A program made the position numbers and the translations under genes. Below the pieces are notes generated by a model. That model was given only the letters and a program-made list of their open reading frames with translations. It made no database searches and had not been told where the DNA came from. Source: Sphaerosporella brunnea (taxonomy: Eukaryota > Ascomycota > Pezizomycetes > Pezizales > Pyronemataceae). From it: a stretch of DNA of 64,000 nt. Below, one piece after another: positions 33,562 through 44,475 of this stretch (positions are counted from its first letter, which is position 1; every line of letters starts with the position of its first letter). Location: positions 120,677 through 184,676 of the forward strand of contig VXIS01000060.1 in the NCBI GenBank assembly GCA_008704415.1, written 5' to 3'.

Positions 33562-34726
33562 ATGCAGTTCAGCGGCCACTTTTACGATGACGACGACGAA
33601 GTGATGTCGGGCTACGGCATCCCCGGCGGACGCGGTGGTCCCCCGCGCCGGTTCGACACCTACTTCCGCTGCTACCCCATCGCCGTTCTTGACCGCAAAG
33701 AACTCAACTACGGCGGAAAGATCATCATGCCTCCGTCCGCGCTGGAGAAGCTGACGCGCCTGCACATCGCCTACCCCATGCTGTTCGAGCTCCACAACGG
33801 CCGGCAGCAGAAGATGACGCATGCGGGTGTGCTGGAGTTCATAGCTGAGGAGGGGCGAGTCTATCTGCCGCACTGGGTACCTCTCTCATCCCGCCGCCGT
33901 CCTCCATCTTCTTCCCCTAACAAATTTCCAACAGATGATGCAAACCCTCTCTCTCGAACCGGGCGACTTGCTACAAATCAAATCGACTGACCTCCCCTCA
34001 GGAAGCTTCATCAAGCTTCAGCCACAGTCGATGTCCTTCATCAACGCGATCTCCGACCCTAAAGCCGTGCTCGAAAACGCTCTGCGCAACTTCTCGGCGC
34101 TAACAAAAGGCGACAAATTCCAGTTTCTGTACAACGGCGACGTCTTCGAGATCGCCGTGCTAGAAGTAAAGCCCCAGAACAACTCCGGCGCTATTTCGTG
34201 CGTGGAAACGGATCTGGAAGTCGACTTTGCCCCTCCGCTCGACTATGTGGAGCCCGTACGCACCCCCACCAACACGGGAAGCAGTAGACCAGGAAGCGTA
34301 GTCGGCGGAGGCAGGGTCACGCCCATCACCCAAGAGGGATCCATGGCCAAGAGCATTGGCTACTCTGTCCTAGCTGCCACGGCGGTCGCGAACGCTTCTG
34401 CATTCGCTGGAAATGGCCAGAAGCTTAAGGAGAAGGGATCACGGGCGGGGACACCACAGGGTGGAAAATCTACCAATGCCACGCCGCCTCCAGCTGCTGC
34501 TCCGGTGATGACGACGCGCAAGGCCGGTCCTCAGCCGCTTAGACTCCCGTCAGGAACACTGTTCTTTGGGTACACCATCAAGCCGGTGAAGGCTGGCGGC
34601 GATAAAGAAGCCGAAGAGAAGAAACCAAGCATGTTTTCTTCCGGCGGAGGCCAGACGCTGCGAGCCGCTGCCAACAAGAAGAGGAAGGGCGAGGAGATCA
34701 AAGGAAAGGGAAGCAAATCAGGTTGA
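33562..34726 (+). CDS. UFD1: Ubiquitin fusion degradation protein Ufd1
   Basis: Two exons (33562-33876 and 33935-34726) give 368 residues. The ATG at 33562 (CATCATG, MQFSGHFY) starts the conserved Ufd1 N-terminus. The UFD1 double-psi barrel domain spans about 25-200: FDTYFRCYPIAVLDR, GGKIIMPPSALEKLTRLHI, YPMLFEL, VYLPHW joined to MMQTLSLEPGDLLQI, then FSALTKGDKFQFLYN. The C-terminus is low complexity with basic KKRK near the end and short segments that may bind Npl4 and Cdc48. Ufd1-Npl4 recruits Cdc48/p97 to ubiquitinated clients in ER-associated and nuclear degradation. Length is typical. Confidence 0.95.
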
Positions 34727-34992
34727 CTTCTCTGAATGGGAGAGGGGTGATGATGAAATACGGTCATAGTTACAGGTCGTCAGATGGCGTTTGGATGGGA
34801 GGGTTTCTTGTCTGTTTTTTTTCCCTTGAGTTTCTTTCCTGCTTGCTTTCTTGCCCAACTGTTGCTTACGAAATTTACTTGCAATTACACTACCGCCGCT
34901 GCTGAAAAATTGTGAACAGAAAACAAATAATCCATTGGTATTCTGTATCGCCGTCTATAATCAAGTGTATATATCCACCTTCCTTGTCACCA

Positions 34993-36969
34993 TCATCGAC
35001 TCTTCTCCTTGTCCTCAGCAACCCCACACCAACTGCTCACCACCCCGACCCCCGCCGCAACCCACGCTGGCCACCAAACACACCACACCACGACCTGCGT
35101 CCACATGCCCCACACCCTCCATCCGAACGCGGCCTCGAGCAGAATCCGTTCCACGCCCTCACGCATATAGACCGCGACGCCTAGCAGCGCAGTAGTAGGC
35201 GCGAGCACTTGCAACGCCGCCCCCATCAGCAAGGCAACCCAACGTCTGCCGCTGGGCTGGGGGGCGACGAACGAGAACGGAACGGAAAATAGGCCGACGA
35301 GGAAGCTGAGGGAAAAGTTTAAAGTAGCGAGGGCGGACAGGAAGAGGCCGAGGAGGAGCAGGGAGAAGCATTTGATCAGCTCGTAGTCTTGCGCGGTGGG
35401 GGAGAAGAGGTGGAGCAGGCGGGAGAGTACCGGGGGAAGAAGGAGGGAGAGGAGCGCGAAGAGAGGGGTTAGCAGCGGTGAGGGGTAGGTGTTGAAGATG
35501 TAGAGTGGGAGGAAGGAGAGGAAGTGGAGTGCTAGGATGAAGGAGATGGGGAGAAGGAGCGACCGGGAGTGTTCTGTCACTGTTATGGGAGAGGAGTTTG
35601 ATGGGATGGCGGAGGATGATGCCTCCTGGATGAGCGGCTTTTTCTCTTCTGTGATAGAGCTTGGCTCTGGAGTATCTTCGCCGTGGCTGCTGACGCTGCT
35701 ACGTTTTCCGCTCTTGATCCACAAGCCGATGGCAGTGATGGTAAAGTTCACTGCGATCAGCATGGCCGAGGGAAGATAGGTACCGATGCTAACGAACTTC
35801 CTCGGTGCCAGTAGGAGATAGAAAAAGAAGCTCTGATGGAAATGTTCCAACAGGTTGTTCAGACTCCTAAACAAGCTCTCCAGTATACGTCCCATTGTGA
35901 CTTCATCGTGATGGCCTATCCCGCTAACCTGCAGTGTAACCGCATCGATATGGTATGGGATGAAAACACTGTGGGGACCCGTGGCATGGCCGAGACCTTG
36001 GTTTACCATTCCCCGCAGCATAGTCCTCAGTCTGTCCTCGTAAGAGTCATTGTGCTCAAACATTTCCTGCAGACTAGCGCGCACGCCCATCTGGTGTCCA
36101 GAAATGTGGACTGCGGTGTTGAACAGGTCAAGGTTGGGAAGCTGTCCGTTTATGCCGTCATAGAGAACATGGATTCGGTCCCACGGGTTGGTGGTGGGAT
36201 AGTCGAGGACCACCACGCCCTGCAGGGCTCCAGAAGTCAGGGGAAGACTCGCTACCCCCGGTGTGTGCGTGTCGTGGTAGGCATCCACCCATGCTTGCGG
36301 TCCCGCCCGCGCGTCGGAGGTGATCAGGAATATCACATCTTTTGACCATAGCGACCACCGCTTGAAATACCGTGCAAGCGCCATCACAAGTGCTACGCCC
36401 GATTGGTTCAGTTGGTCGTCACCGTTGATCCAGGGGGCTGCTAGGACTACTGCTTCTGTCGCGTCGCCACGCGGGGCCTCGAGGACGGCGTACACGTTTT
36501 CGCCTTCATAGATCTATACCCCATTCATCAGAGCGGGGATCGTAGAGTCGAAGCCTGAGGGTGAAGCTACCTTGCCACCAGCTTCGTACCGGAACTTCTG
36601 AGTTCCAACTTTGAGGCCCTGGCCTTTAAAGATGCTTTCGATGGTCTCGATCATTTGCTCGATGGGTGCATGCTGGAGCGCTTTCACCTCATGCCGGTAC
36701 GCCCGAAAGACGTTTTGTTCGGACCCCGAAAAGTAGGTGTGCACGCCGCCAGGAAGCAGAGCGTTCTCGGAGATGTAGGTGTTGCGCGAGTATTCGTCGA
36801 GCGGGAGGAGGAGGAGCCATGTTACTCCGACTAGGACGCAGAGTATCGACAGGAAGGGGAGGAATTTGAGGATTTTAGCGGAGCGGAGGGGGCCTGCGGA
36901 GGTCGTCGGTGTTAGTTATGCCACCTCTCTGCCGGGGAATAGGGAGGTACACGCACGTGGTAGAGCCAT
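34993..36969 (-). CDS. GAA1: GPI transamidase subunit Gaa1
   Basis: Three exons (36969-36957, 36893-36571, 36513-34993) give 618 residues, close to yeast Gaa1. Exon 1 encodes only MALP plus one base. The first membrane anchor (about 13-35, FLPFLSILCVLVGVTWLLLL) is followed by the lumenal domain: NALLPGGVHTYFSG, VLAAPWINGDDQLNQSGVAL, DVIFLITSDARAGPQAWVDAYH, GVVVLDYPT, GHQMGVRASLQEMFEHNDSY and GPHSVFIPYHIDAVTL. This region has the fold of an M28 peptidase but lacks its usual metal-ligand pattern. Several hydrophobic segments form the C-terminal membrane part. Gaa1 holds GPI anchors and substrate for the Gpi8 protease in the ER. Intron 36570-36514 is a multiple of three and ends GTATAG, so unspliced reading shows an in-frame stop. 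Confidence 0.93.
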
Positions 36970-37599
36970 GGTGAGGTGGCGGCCCAGGAGGAGCGAAGGT
37001 GGGGGGTAACTTGAACGATTGACAGAAAGAAAGAGAGTCCGGAGCGACGAATCGCTCAGATCATCGAGTCGTCGGGTGCGATGAGACCGAAGTTGGAGCT
37101 GAGGTAACTTGGGGAAACGCGACGTTGGACCAGAGTGCGCGGAGGTCCGGCTTGGCACTCAAGAGCGGTGGCTCGACGCCCATATGAACCTTCCTGAAGG
37201 CACCTTGCACCAGCCGCTGCGGGGATTGAGGGCCGAACGGCGTCGGCTTTGGGGAGGAGGCGCATGGCTTACTCACCTTGACGGGGCTTCATTTGTACTA
37301 TTGTGGCGTTGGTGGCAGTTCAGAGCTTCCGCTTCGTGTTTTGTTAAATCTCCGGATCTGATTGCTGCTGCCTCCGTTCTTTGCCTTCCGGACTAACATT
37401 AGTCTACATATATCTTCACTTCACTTCACCATCGAATTTCACTTCCATAGCGGTTGTCAAGGGCAAGTTTGGCCACATCTACATCCGTAATGCAAACGAT
37501 ACTGCCGTATACATACTGAGACCTCACCTCCTGCAGAATAAGCGATCTAAAGAAAATAAAGCACTCCAACGCCATCCCTTTTCCACTTTTGGTATTAGA
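36970..37599. other. Region between GAA1 and RRB1
   Basis: Both genes are on the minus strand, so this holds the GAA1 promoter and leader and the RRB1 3' UTR. Short ORFs are not supported. Nothing else is recognised. Confidence 0.4.
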
Positions 37600-39150
37600 T
37601 TAAGCACTGATTGTCTTAAACACGCTGTAAATCTTGTTAGCTTACATTCGATTACGCTGTCTCGGGGAATTGCATACTTGAATCCTTCGCCACCGGTGGC
37701 AACCACCACACTGGGTGCCTGTCGCTGCCAGTGCAACTCCTTGACTTCCGGCATGTGGTGAACAAACATGAGCTGGGGCGGCACATCCGCGACACCGCCG
37801 GTATCTCTGCTCTCCTCGTCATCAAGCTCTACGCTCATATCCCACTGGGTGATGGTGTTATCCGCACAAGCAACGGCGACCACACTGTCCTCAGTAGGGT
37901 GGAACTCAACACTGGTGATAGGCTGCTGGTGGAAGGTGAATTGCGCTGTCGCAGACACTGTCTTGCCCTGCGCGGCATTCGGGAATGTTCGCAGATCCCA
38001 CACACCCCAGACACCATCATCCGCACCCGTCGCCAGAAGGTAATCCACAGATCTGCACCATGAAGCAACATTGACGTCGGAAGACGAAACTTCCACAGAC
38101 AGCTGGTGCCTCTTGGCTGCTCTGGCATCCCAGATCTTGACAGTTCCGTCGGAGGACGCAGAGCACATGACATGGCGCTCAGATGGTGACCACTGCAGCT
38201 CTTCCACGCTCCCAGTGTGGCCGGTATATGGCCCTTCAGACGCCCACGAACCGTCTTCCTTGCGCTTAGAAACGAAGATCTTGCCGTCATTATCGCCGGT
38301 AGCCAACTTCCCCAGGGTCTCGCGGGCATGGGGCGACCAGTCAATCGCGTAGCCCTCGGTGCGCTTGTGCATACGGAGGGTCGCAGCAGGCTTCTTCGCG
38401 GCAGGAGAGATCACAAGTCCGGGGGTGTCGAAGCTGCGGTAGTATGGTGCGACATCCCAGATTTGCACCTCTCCGGATTCCGCCATCGAGGCAGCAGTGT
38501 GGGAGTGGGGGGAGATGCGCAAACGGTTCGTCGTGGAGTTTGTGGGGATGGTACGGGATTCGAGGATAGGTTCATCTTCGGTGTCGCTGTCATCATCGTC
38601 TTCTTCATCTGAATCCTCATGTTGTCGCTCTGGTCCTGTCAGCACTCTCTATACTTAGCCGTTCAGCGTTCAAGAACCAACCCTTATGCAGTCCGCTCAG
38701 CTTCATAATCAGAATCTCATTGTCCTTCGCCCTCTGTGCCTGGGTTCCCGCAACCATGTAGACAGTGTGGGGGTAACTTCGTCTCTCATCACCCAGCTCA
38801 TCCGGCAAGACATCAAAGCTCAAGCACGGCCACTTGACATTCATGCGATGCAGCATGTGGTAGGCGGTCGAGTCGGGCTCCAAGATCTCGTCCTTCTGCA
38901 GCCGGTGTCTTGAAGGCAAGTACACCTGCTTGTCGAGCTCCATCTGATCTTCCATAGTCTCATCCTCACCGGGGTCCTCGCCATCCGCCCCAGCCTCGAT
39001 GATTTCCTCCTCGGACGAGTAGTCATCTCCGTACTGGTCCTCGAACTCTCCCATCTCTTCCGGGTACTCGCCATTGTCCTCTGGTTGCTCGCGTGAAAGG
39101 TTCTTGAGCGCGGCAGGAGACTTCTCTGTTTCGGCGGCTCGTTTCGACAT
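37600..39150 (-). CDS. RRB1: WD-repeat ribosome biogenesis chaperone Rrb1 (GRWD1)
   Basis: Three exons (39150-38682, 38635-37678, 37624-37600) give 483 residues. The ATG at 39150 (MSKRAAETEK) is preferred over an upstream in-frame ATG at 39291 because the intervening segment is basic leader-like sequence. The N-terminus is acidic; STAYHMLHRMNVKWPCLSFDVLPDEL (about 100-125) is the histone-binding-protein-like helix that opens Rrb1/RbAp46-type propellers. A second acidic loop (DSDEEDDDDSDTEDEP) follows. WD repeats include EGYAIDWSPH, LATGDNDGKIFV, VEELQWSPSERHVMCSASSDGTVKIWD, VDYLLATGADDGVWGVWDLR and ITSVEFHPTEDSVVAVACADNTITQWD. Exon 3 restores the conserved end FNVFKTISA. Rrb1 chaperones newly made ribosomal protein L3 into pre-60S assembly. 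It shares a promoter with RPS19. Confidence 0.94.
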
Positions 39151-39496
39151 TGTTGCGACTGTTGTGTGGCGGAGTGTTGAGCGACGTTTTGGCGGGGAAG
39201 AGGGGCGCTTCTCCGTTAATTTTTTTGTGCGACGCGACTCGCTTATCTTGTCTGATCGGCTGAGTAGTGATAGTCTGTGATTAATATTCACAGGATCTCA
39301 CACAGACCTTTTGGTGTGTGACTTGAACCATCCTAGGGCTAGACCCTGGTCGCCCGCCGCACTCTTGCAAAATCATCGCCGCAGCGAAATTTCGAGACGC
39401 CCGCGACAGAATTCCGGCAAACCCCGACAAACCCCGACAAACCCCGACAAACCCCGACGACTTTTCCCACGACAACCCTCATCAACAACCGCCAAG
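39151..39496. promoter_or_regulatory. Bidirectional promoter of RRB1 and RPS19
   Basis: Only 346 bp separate the two start codons. It holds a CCTAGGGCTAGACCC patch near 39331-39345, which resembles TAGGG-type ribosomal-protein promoter elements, and four perfect 10-bp tandem repeats at 39418-39457 within the RPS19 leader. Shared regulation of two ribosome-production genes is inferred from layout. Confidence 0.6.
39418..39457 (+). repeat. Four tandem copies of CAAACCCCGA
   Basis: Four identical 10-bp units, 40 to 79 bp before the RPS19 ATG and probably in its 5' leader. The C-rich, U-free units could influence translation or bind a factor. The copy number may vary between strains. Confidence 0.9.
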
Positions 39497-40004
39497 ATGC
39501 CCGGAGTCTCTGTTCGCGACGTCGATGCTCAGAAGTTCATCAACGCCTATGCCGCTTTTTTGAAGCGTCAAGGAAAGCTCCCCGTTCCCGGTATGCCACG
39601 CTCTCCCAACTATCGTGCGTGGACGGTCGGCTAAGATGATTGTAGGATGGGTTGACACCGTCAAGACCGGTCACTTCAAGGAGCTCCCCCCCCAGAGCAT
39701 GGACTGGTTCTACGTCCGCGCCGCTGCCGTTGCCCGTCACGTCTACCTCCGCAAGTCCGTCGGTGTTGGACGTCTCCGCAAGGTCCACGGTGGTCAGAAG
39801 AACCGTGGTTCCCGCCCCAGCCACCACGTCGACGCCTCCGGATCCGTCGACCGCAAGATCATGCAGGCTCTTGAGAAGATCGGTGTTCTCGAGGAAGGCG
39901 ACAAGGGTGGACGCCGCATCTCCCAGCAGGGTCAGCGTGACTTGGACCGTATCGCCCAGACTACCGTTGAGGAGGAGGGGGAGGAGGAGGAGGATGACGA
40001 GTAA
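39497..40004 (+). CDS. RPS19: 40S ribosomal protein S19 (eS19)
   Basis: Two exons (39497-39590 and 39646-40004) give 150 residues. The sequence is close to universal eS19: [65 protein letters not shown], and [11 protein letters not shown] with [16 protein letters not shown]. The C-terminal tail is unusually acidic ([11 protein letters not shown]), about ten residues longer than in short orthologues. eS19 sits in the 40S head and is needed for 18S rRNA maturation. The join restores PGWVD across the intron (39591-39645). Confidence 0.97.
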
Positions 40005-40727
40005 ATGTGAGCGTGATTCACCATCCAATACTGGGACACCCCCTCGTACGAGTTGACCTACTCTGCCGCAGTGGCTTCGAATCGAAACTTGCTTCGCCTC
40101 GAGCCCCCTCTAGCCGCTGGGAATATGAGCGGTGCTCGACGAGGGGTGTGTCGTGGCTGTTTGATTTGCTAACTGGCGGTGTTGTCCAGGCTGTCATCCC
40201 CACTTCAATAAAAACTCTGATCAAAAAGCTTGGGAATTAAGCGGGTTTTGGCGTTTGCTCCTCGTTGTCTGGTGGCTCTTGTGTTCGTTCAGTGGTCATG
40301 AAATGTAAACCTTTCCTCGTTGAAACTCTTTGTCTCAGTCCATTCTTGATCTTGTGACCCATCATCTGGCTATAGTTGCCCCTTTATGATGTGAATTTCG
40401 CCCAGAAATGCCTCTCTGCGAAGACATGAAATGTAGGGACGGCACGTGCCCTGGGGGAGTGCTCCGAGGCATGATCTCGATATGTGGTGGCCGAAACGGC
40501 GGCATGCAAGGAATGTGCCATCCAAATAAGCTGTGGTCTGTGCATCGCAGCTTCCACGGCCTTAGCACCACAAATAAAATGATCAAAAAAAAAAAAACAA
40601 GTGGAAGCAATTGATATTGTTCCTAAACACAACCGATACAACTGATAGCCAGGGAGGGGTAATCATGTGACTGACTCAAGTTCGTGTCTTTGACTCTTGT
40701 GAACCCTTCGGGAAGAAACAAATATCG
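40005..40727. other. Intergenic region between RPS19 and CysRS
   Basis: It holds the RPS19 3' UTR and the cysteinyl-tRNA synthetase promoter. An A12 run lies near 40587-40598. No gene is supported. Confidence 0.4.
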
Positions 40728-43297
40728 ATGCCCCGCATTGCGACTTCGACATTCACTGGCGCCATCACGACAGCAACTTTCGCTTTGAATTCCTTCAGAA
40801 TCGCCAGAACACCGCCCATCCTTCGTCTGCCGCACTACAGATACAGCTCCTCGATGGCTACTCCGCTGCGCCGCGAACAGCCGCCATGGACCTCACCTGA
40901 ATCCGCCGCCTCGCTGCCACCGCTGAAGATCTACAACACTCTGACCCGCAAGAAGGACCCGTTCGTCCCGATCGATAAGACCGGTAAGAAGGTCACCTGG
41001 TACTGCTGCGGGCCTACGGTGTACGATGCTGCGCATCTGGGACATGCCCGAAACTATGTTACCACCGACGTGCTGCGGCGCATCATGCGCGACTACTTCG
41101 GCTTCGATGTGACGTTTGTGCAGAATGTCACCGACGTCGATGACAAGGTACGTGGATCCAGACCGTGGGGTCTTTGAAGTTGGCTAATGTACGGTAGATC
41201 ATTTTGCGCGCGCGACAGAAACATCTGCTAGACGAGTTTGTTGCGCAATACCCGAGTGTTACGCCGGAAATTGTCGAGACTGCCAGAAAGGCGTGGGATG
41301 CCTACTTCCACAAGAACGCTGCGAAGGACCCACAGGATGCTGGGGCGACCCCACTCGCCTTTGAGGCGTGGGCACAATACAAACATGCTCCGCTCATGGA
41401 GCTGATCGCTAAGGATGCGGCACCAAAAACTGGACCGGAAGAGGAAGTCATTCTGGATGAAGCCACCACGAAGCTCAAGATGCACCTCAACACGCTACTC
41501 ACGGCGGCGCGTGTCATAGCCTCTCCTGCCTCCGCTGAGGAGTTCTATGCTGCTACCGCATCCATTTTCCTCCCCTACCTTGACTCTTTGCATAAAAACC
41601 GAGATTTCGAGCCTGCCGTGTTCTCGAAGCTGTCGAGCTACTGGGAACGGCATTTCAATGAGGATATGGCAACGCTGAACGTGCTCCCGCCTACCATCGT
41701 CACTCGCGTGTCGGAGTTTATTCCCGAAAACGTCGCATTTGTCCAGAAGCTAGTTGAGAAGGGCTTTGCATACCCCACCGCTGATGGATCTGTATACTTT
41801 GACATTGCGGCGTACGAGGCTGCGGGACACCACTATGCCAAGCTGCAGCCCTGGAACCGTGGTGACCAGAGCTTGATCGCAGATGGAGAGGGTGCTCTGG
41901 CCGACGACAAGGCATCGACCCTTCCCAACACTGTAGACACGGAGATCCCACAGATCAAGAAGTCCTCTCAAGACTTTGCGCTCTGGAAGGCTTCGAAGGC
42001 CAGAGAGCCAGCATGGGACAGTCCTTGGGGCAAGGGAAGACCGGGCTGGCACATAGAGTGCTCTGTCATGTGCTCACAAGTACTGGGCCAGCAGGTGGAT
42101 ATTCACTCTGGAGGCATTGACCTTGCGTTCCCGCACCACGACAACGAGATTGCACAGAGCGAAGCCTACTGGGATGGCTGCGAGGGCCACCCCTACACTC
42201 TTGATGGAAAGCACCAATGGATCAACTACTTCCTGCACATGGGACACCTCCAGATCCACGGCAGCAAGATGTCAAAGTCGCTCAAGAACTTCGTGTCCGT
42301 CCGAGATGCGCTACAGCGCGGTGGATGGACCCCGCGAGGCCTCCGCGTCGTCTTCCTTCTCGGAGGCTGGAAGGAGGGCATTGAGGTTCGCGAGGGCGTC
42401 CTGGCGGAAGCCAAGAGCTGGGAAGCCACAGTCAACAAGTTCTTCACCAACGTCAAAGCCTTGGTTGCAGAGCAAGAAACCGTAGGCGAACAATCCCCGG
42501 AGCCCTTCGGCCAGCTGGAAAAGACTCTTATGGAAGGCCTTGACCGTGCACGTAGCGCCTTAGACGAGGCTTTGTGCGACTCTTTCAACACGCCGCAGGC
42601 AATGCAAGTGATCCTCGACCTGATCTCGGCTACAAACATCTACATGTCTGCCACCCCGTCCCTATCCCTCGTCAAGGAGGTCGCCAGGTGGGTCACGCGC
42701 GTCGTGAACATGTTTGGCCTCGACAGCAACTCTTCTCCTGACCCTATCGGCTGGTCTACGGCTGCCACCATTGCTGCAAACAACGAGGAGGCTGCTATGC
42801 CTTACATCCGCCTTTTGTCCTCGTTCCGTGACCGCGTCAGAGCCCTCGCTATCGCGGACCCTAAGAACCCTACCTCGAAAGAGCTGTTGGCACTCTGCGA
42901 CCGCCTCCGTGATGTCGAGCTCCCAGACCTTGGCGTCTCACTCGACGATCGTGAAAGCGACAAGGGCCGTCCCGCACTCATCAAGTTCGTGCCGGCAGAG
43001 GAGCTGAAAGCTGCCCGCGAAGAGAAGGAGCGGAAAGCGCGCGAGAAGGAGGCAAAGAAGGAGGAACAGCGGAAGAAGCTGGAGGAGGAACAGAAGAAGA
43101 AGGAGGAAGCTGCCAAGGTGGATCCTAAGACTATGTTCCGCACCGAGGAGTGGAGTGAGTGGGATGAAGATGGAATTCCTACCAAGGATGCTAAGGGCGA
43201 GGAGGTCACCAAGAGCAGAACTAAGGCGTTGAAGAAGGTCTGGGAGAGACAGAAGAAGTCTCATGATGCTTGGTTGAAGACGCAGGTCGGGAATTAG
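40728..43297 (+). CDS. CRS1: Cysteinyl-tRNA synthetase, probably dual-targeted
   Basis: Two exons (40728-41147 and 41198-43297) give 839 residues. The catalytic core has [19 protein letters not shown] (HIGH-type motif HLGH, about 102-106), [10 protein letters not shown] spliced to IILRARQ, the zinc and amino-acid pocket region [14 protein letters not shown] and [19 protein letters not shown], and the KMSKS loop [11 protein letters not shown] (about 497). A Lys/Glu-rich helix near 760-790 is a eukaryotic C-terminal extension. Translation from the first ATG adds about 42 residues rich in Arg, Ser and Thr and poor in acids ([19 protein letters not shown]), like a mitochondrial presequence; a second ATG at 40854 ([10 protein letters not shown]) would give the cytosolic form. 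The enzyme charges tRNA-Cys. Confidence 0.95.
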
Positions 43298-43529
43298 TTC
43301 GATGTTTGTCTGTCTGGGCTTGATGATGCGGCATGGCGTGGTGAGAAAACTTTGCTTTTTTTTTTTAATTTCAACGATGGCTATGATTTCTCGGTTCGTG
43401 TTTGCGTAGGTTCCAGTGTGAAAAAAGTCGTAACCTGTACAAAACGTGCAAAACGGTAGTGTTGTAGTGGCTACTTAATGTTCACCATGATGCTTCTAGG
43501 ATTTCGTTGACCAAGCCAATGACACCTTA

Positions 43530-43632
43530 GGCAGGATGGCCGAGTTGGTTATGGCGCCAGGTTAAGGTTTACCTTAATATTCAATCTCCTGGTTCGGGAA
43601 ACTGAGCGTGGGTTCAAGTCCCACTCCTGTCA
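43530..43632 (+). tRNA. tRNA-Leu(AAG) with a 19-nt intron, copy 2
   Basis: Identical over 103 nt, intron included, to the copies at 27029-27131 and 44373-44475. Anticodon AAG at 43564-43566. The downstream flank ATCACCTTTTTTTT, with a T8 terminator, is nearly shared with copy 3, so those two may derive from a recent duplication. It lies 232 bp after the CysRS stop. Confidence 0.95.
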
Positions 43633-44372
43633 TCACCTTTTTTTTGTTTTTGCTGGTGGTCATAGCCCTAGTGAGCGACGACAACCGAATGCTACTCAGT
43701 GAAGCTCTCACTCGCCTTATAAAAAGACTCGAACTGAGTACTACACCAGCAATCAACTTCCCGACCGTTTAGATCTCCACCAGCAGCTTCATGGACAGGC
43801 AGTAAAAGATGGATAACGGCTGTTTGGAACTGCCATGACCGGAGAGGCAATGCTTGTCAGCAACAAACGTAGGTATCCAGCTTCCAAGCTTTCCCCAATT
43901 GCTGCCGCACCCACTGGCAACCAACTCACTTGGCTTGCAGGAGGACGACGAGGAGAAGGAGGAGGAGGAGGAGGAGGTCGCCTCGAATTACTATACACAA
44001 CTTCTTCCTCACTCATCGTTTTTTTTTTTTTTTTTTTTCAAAGGACGTGTTCACCCATCTTGCGGTGGTGGTGGTATTCTGGATGATTGAGATGAGGTTT
44101 TTGATGAACTGCCAGGTGCTTGCAAGTGTAGAGATTACTCGTACATACCCATTGGATATGGTATGGTTGTTTCGCGCTCGTGCTCGAGGATACCGCTTTT
44201 CGAATATCAAGGCGGTCTGCCGCGCTTTTGACATCGCAAATCGCGCTGGGCGTGTTCTTAGGGGCGAGACGTATGAAAATCTAGTTTGTGGGGGTGCTGC
44301 TGTGTCTCTCCTACACTCTCAAATCCGCCCACCAAAAACTCACCGTCGCTACCAGCAAACAAAAAAAGGTGA
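43633..44372. other. Spacer between two tail-to-tail tRNA-Leu genes
   Basis: This 740-bp spacer contains GAGGAG repeats (about 43942-43978) and a T run of about 21 (44018-44038). ORFs crossing it are repeat-driven. No gene is supported. Confidence 0.45.
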
Positions 44373-44475
44373 TGACAGGAGTGGGACTTGAACCCACGCT
44401 CAGTTTCCCGAACCAGGAGATTGAATATTAAGGTAAACCTTAACCTGGCGCCATAACCAACTCGGCCATCCTGCC
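44373..44475 (-). tRNA. tRNA-Leu(AAG) with a 19-nt intron, copy 3
   Basis: Identical to the other two copies over the full 103 nt. It faces copy 2 tail to tail. It is followed by the same ATCACCTTTTTTT terminator flank as copy 2. Confidence 0.95.

Noticed and set aside
36496..36744. Apparent in-frame TAG making GAA1 a pseudogene
   Set aside because: The stop is the last codon of a 57-nt intron (GTAGCT donor, CTGAT branch, TATAG acceptor). Splicing restores EAGGK-IYEGENVYAVL.
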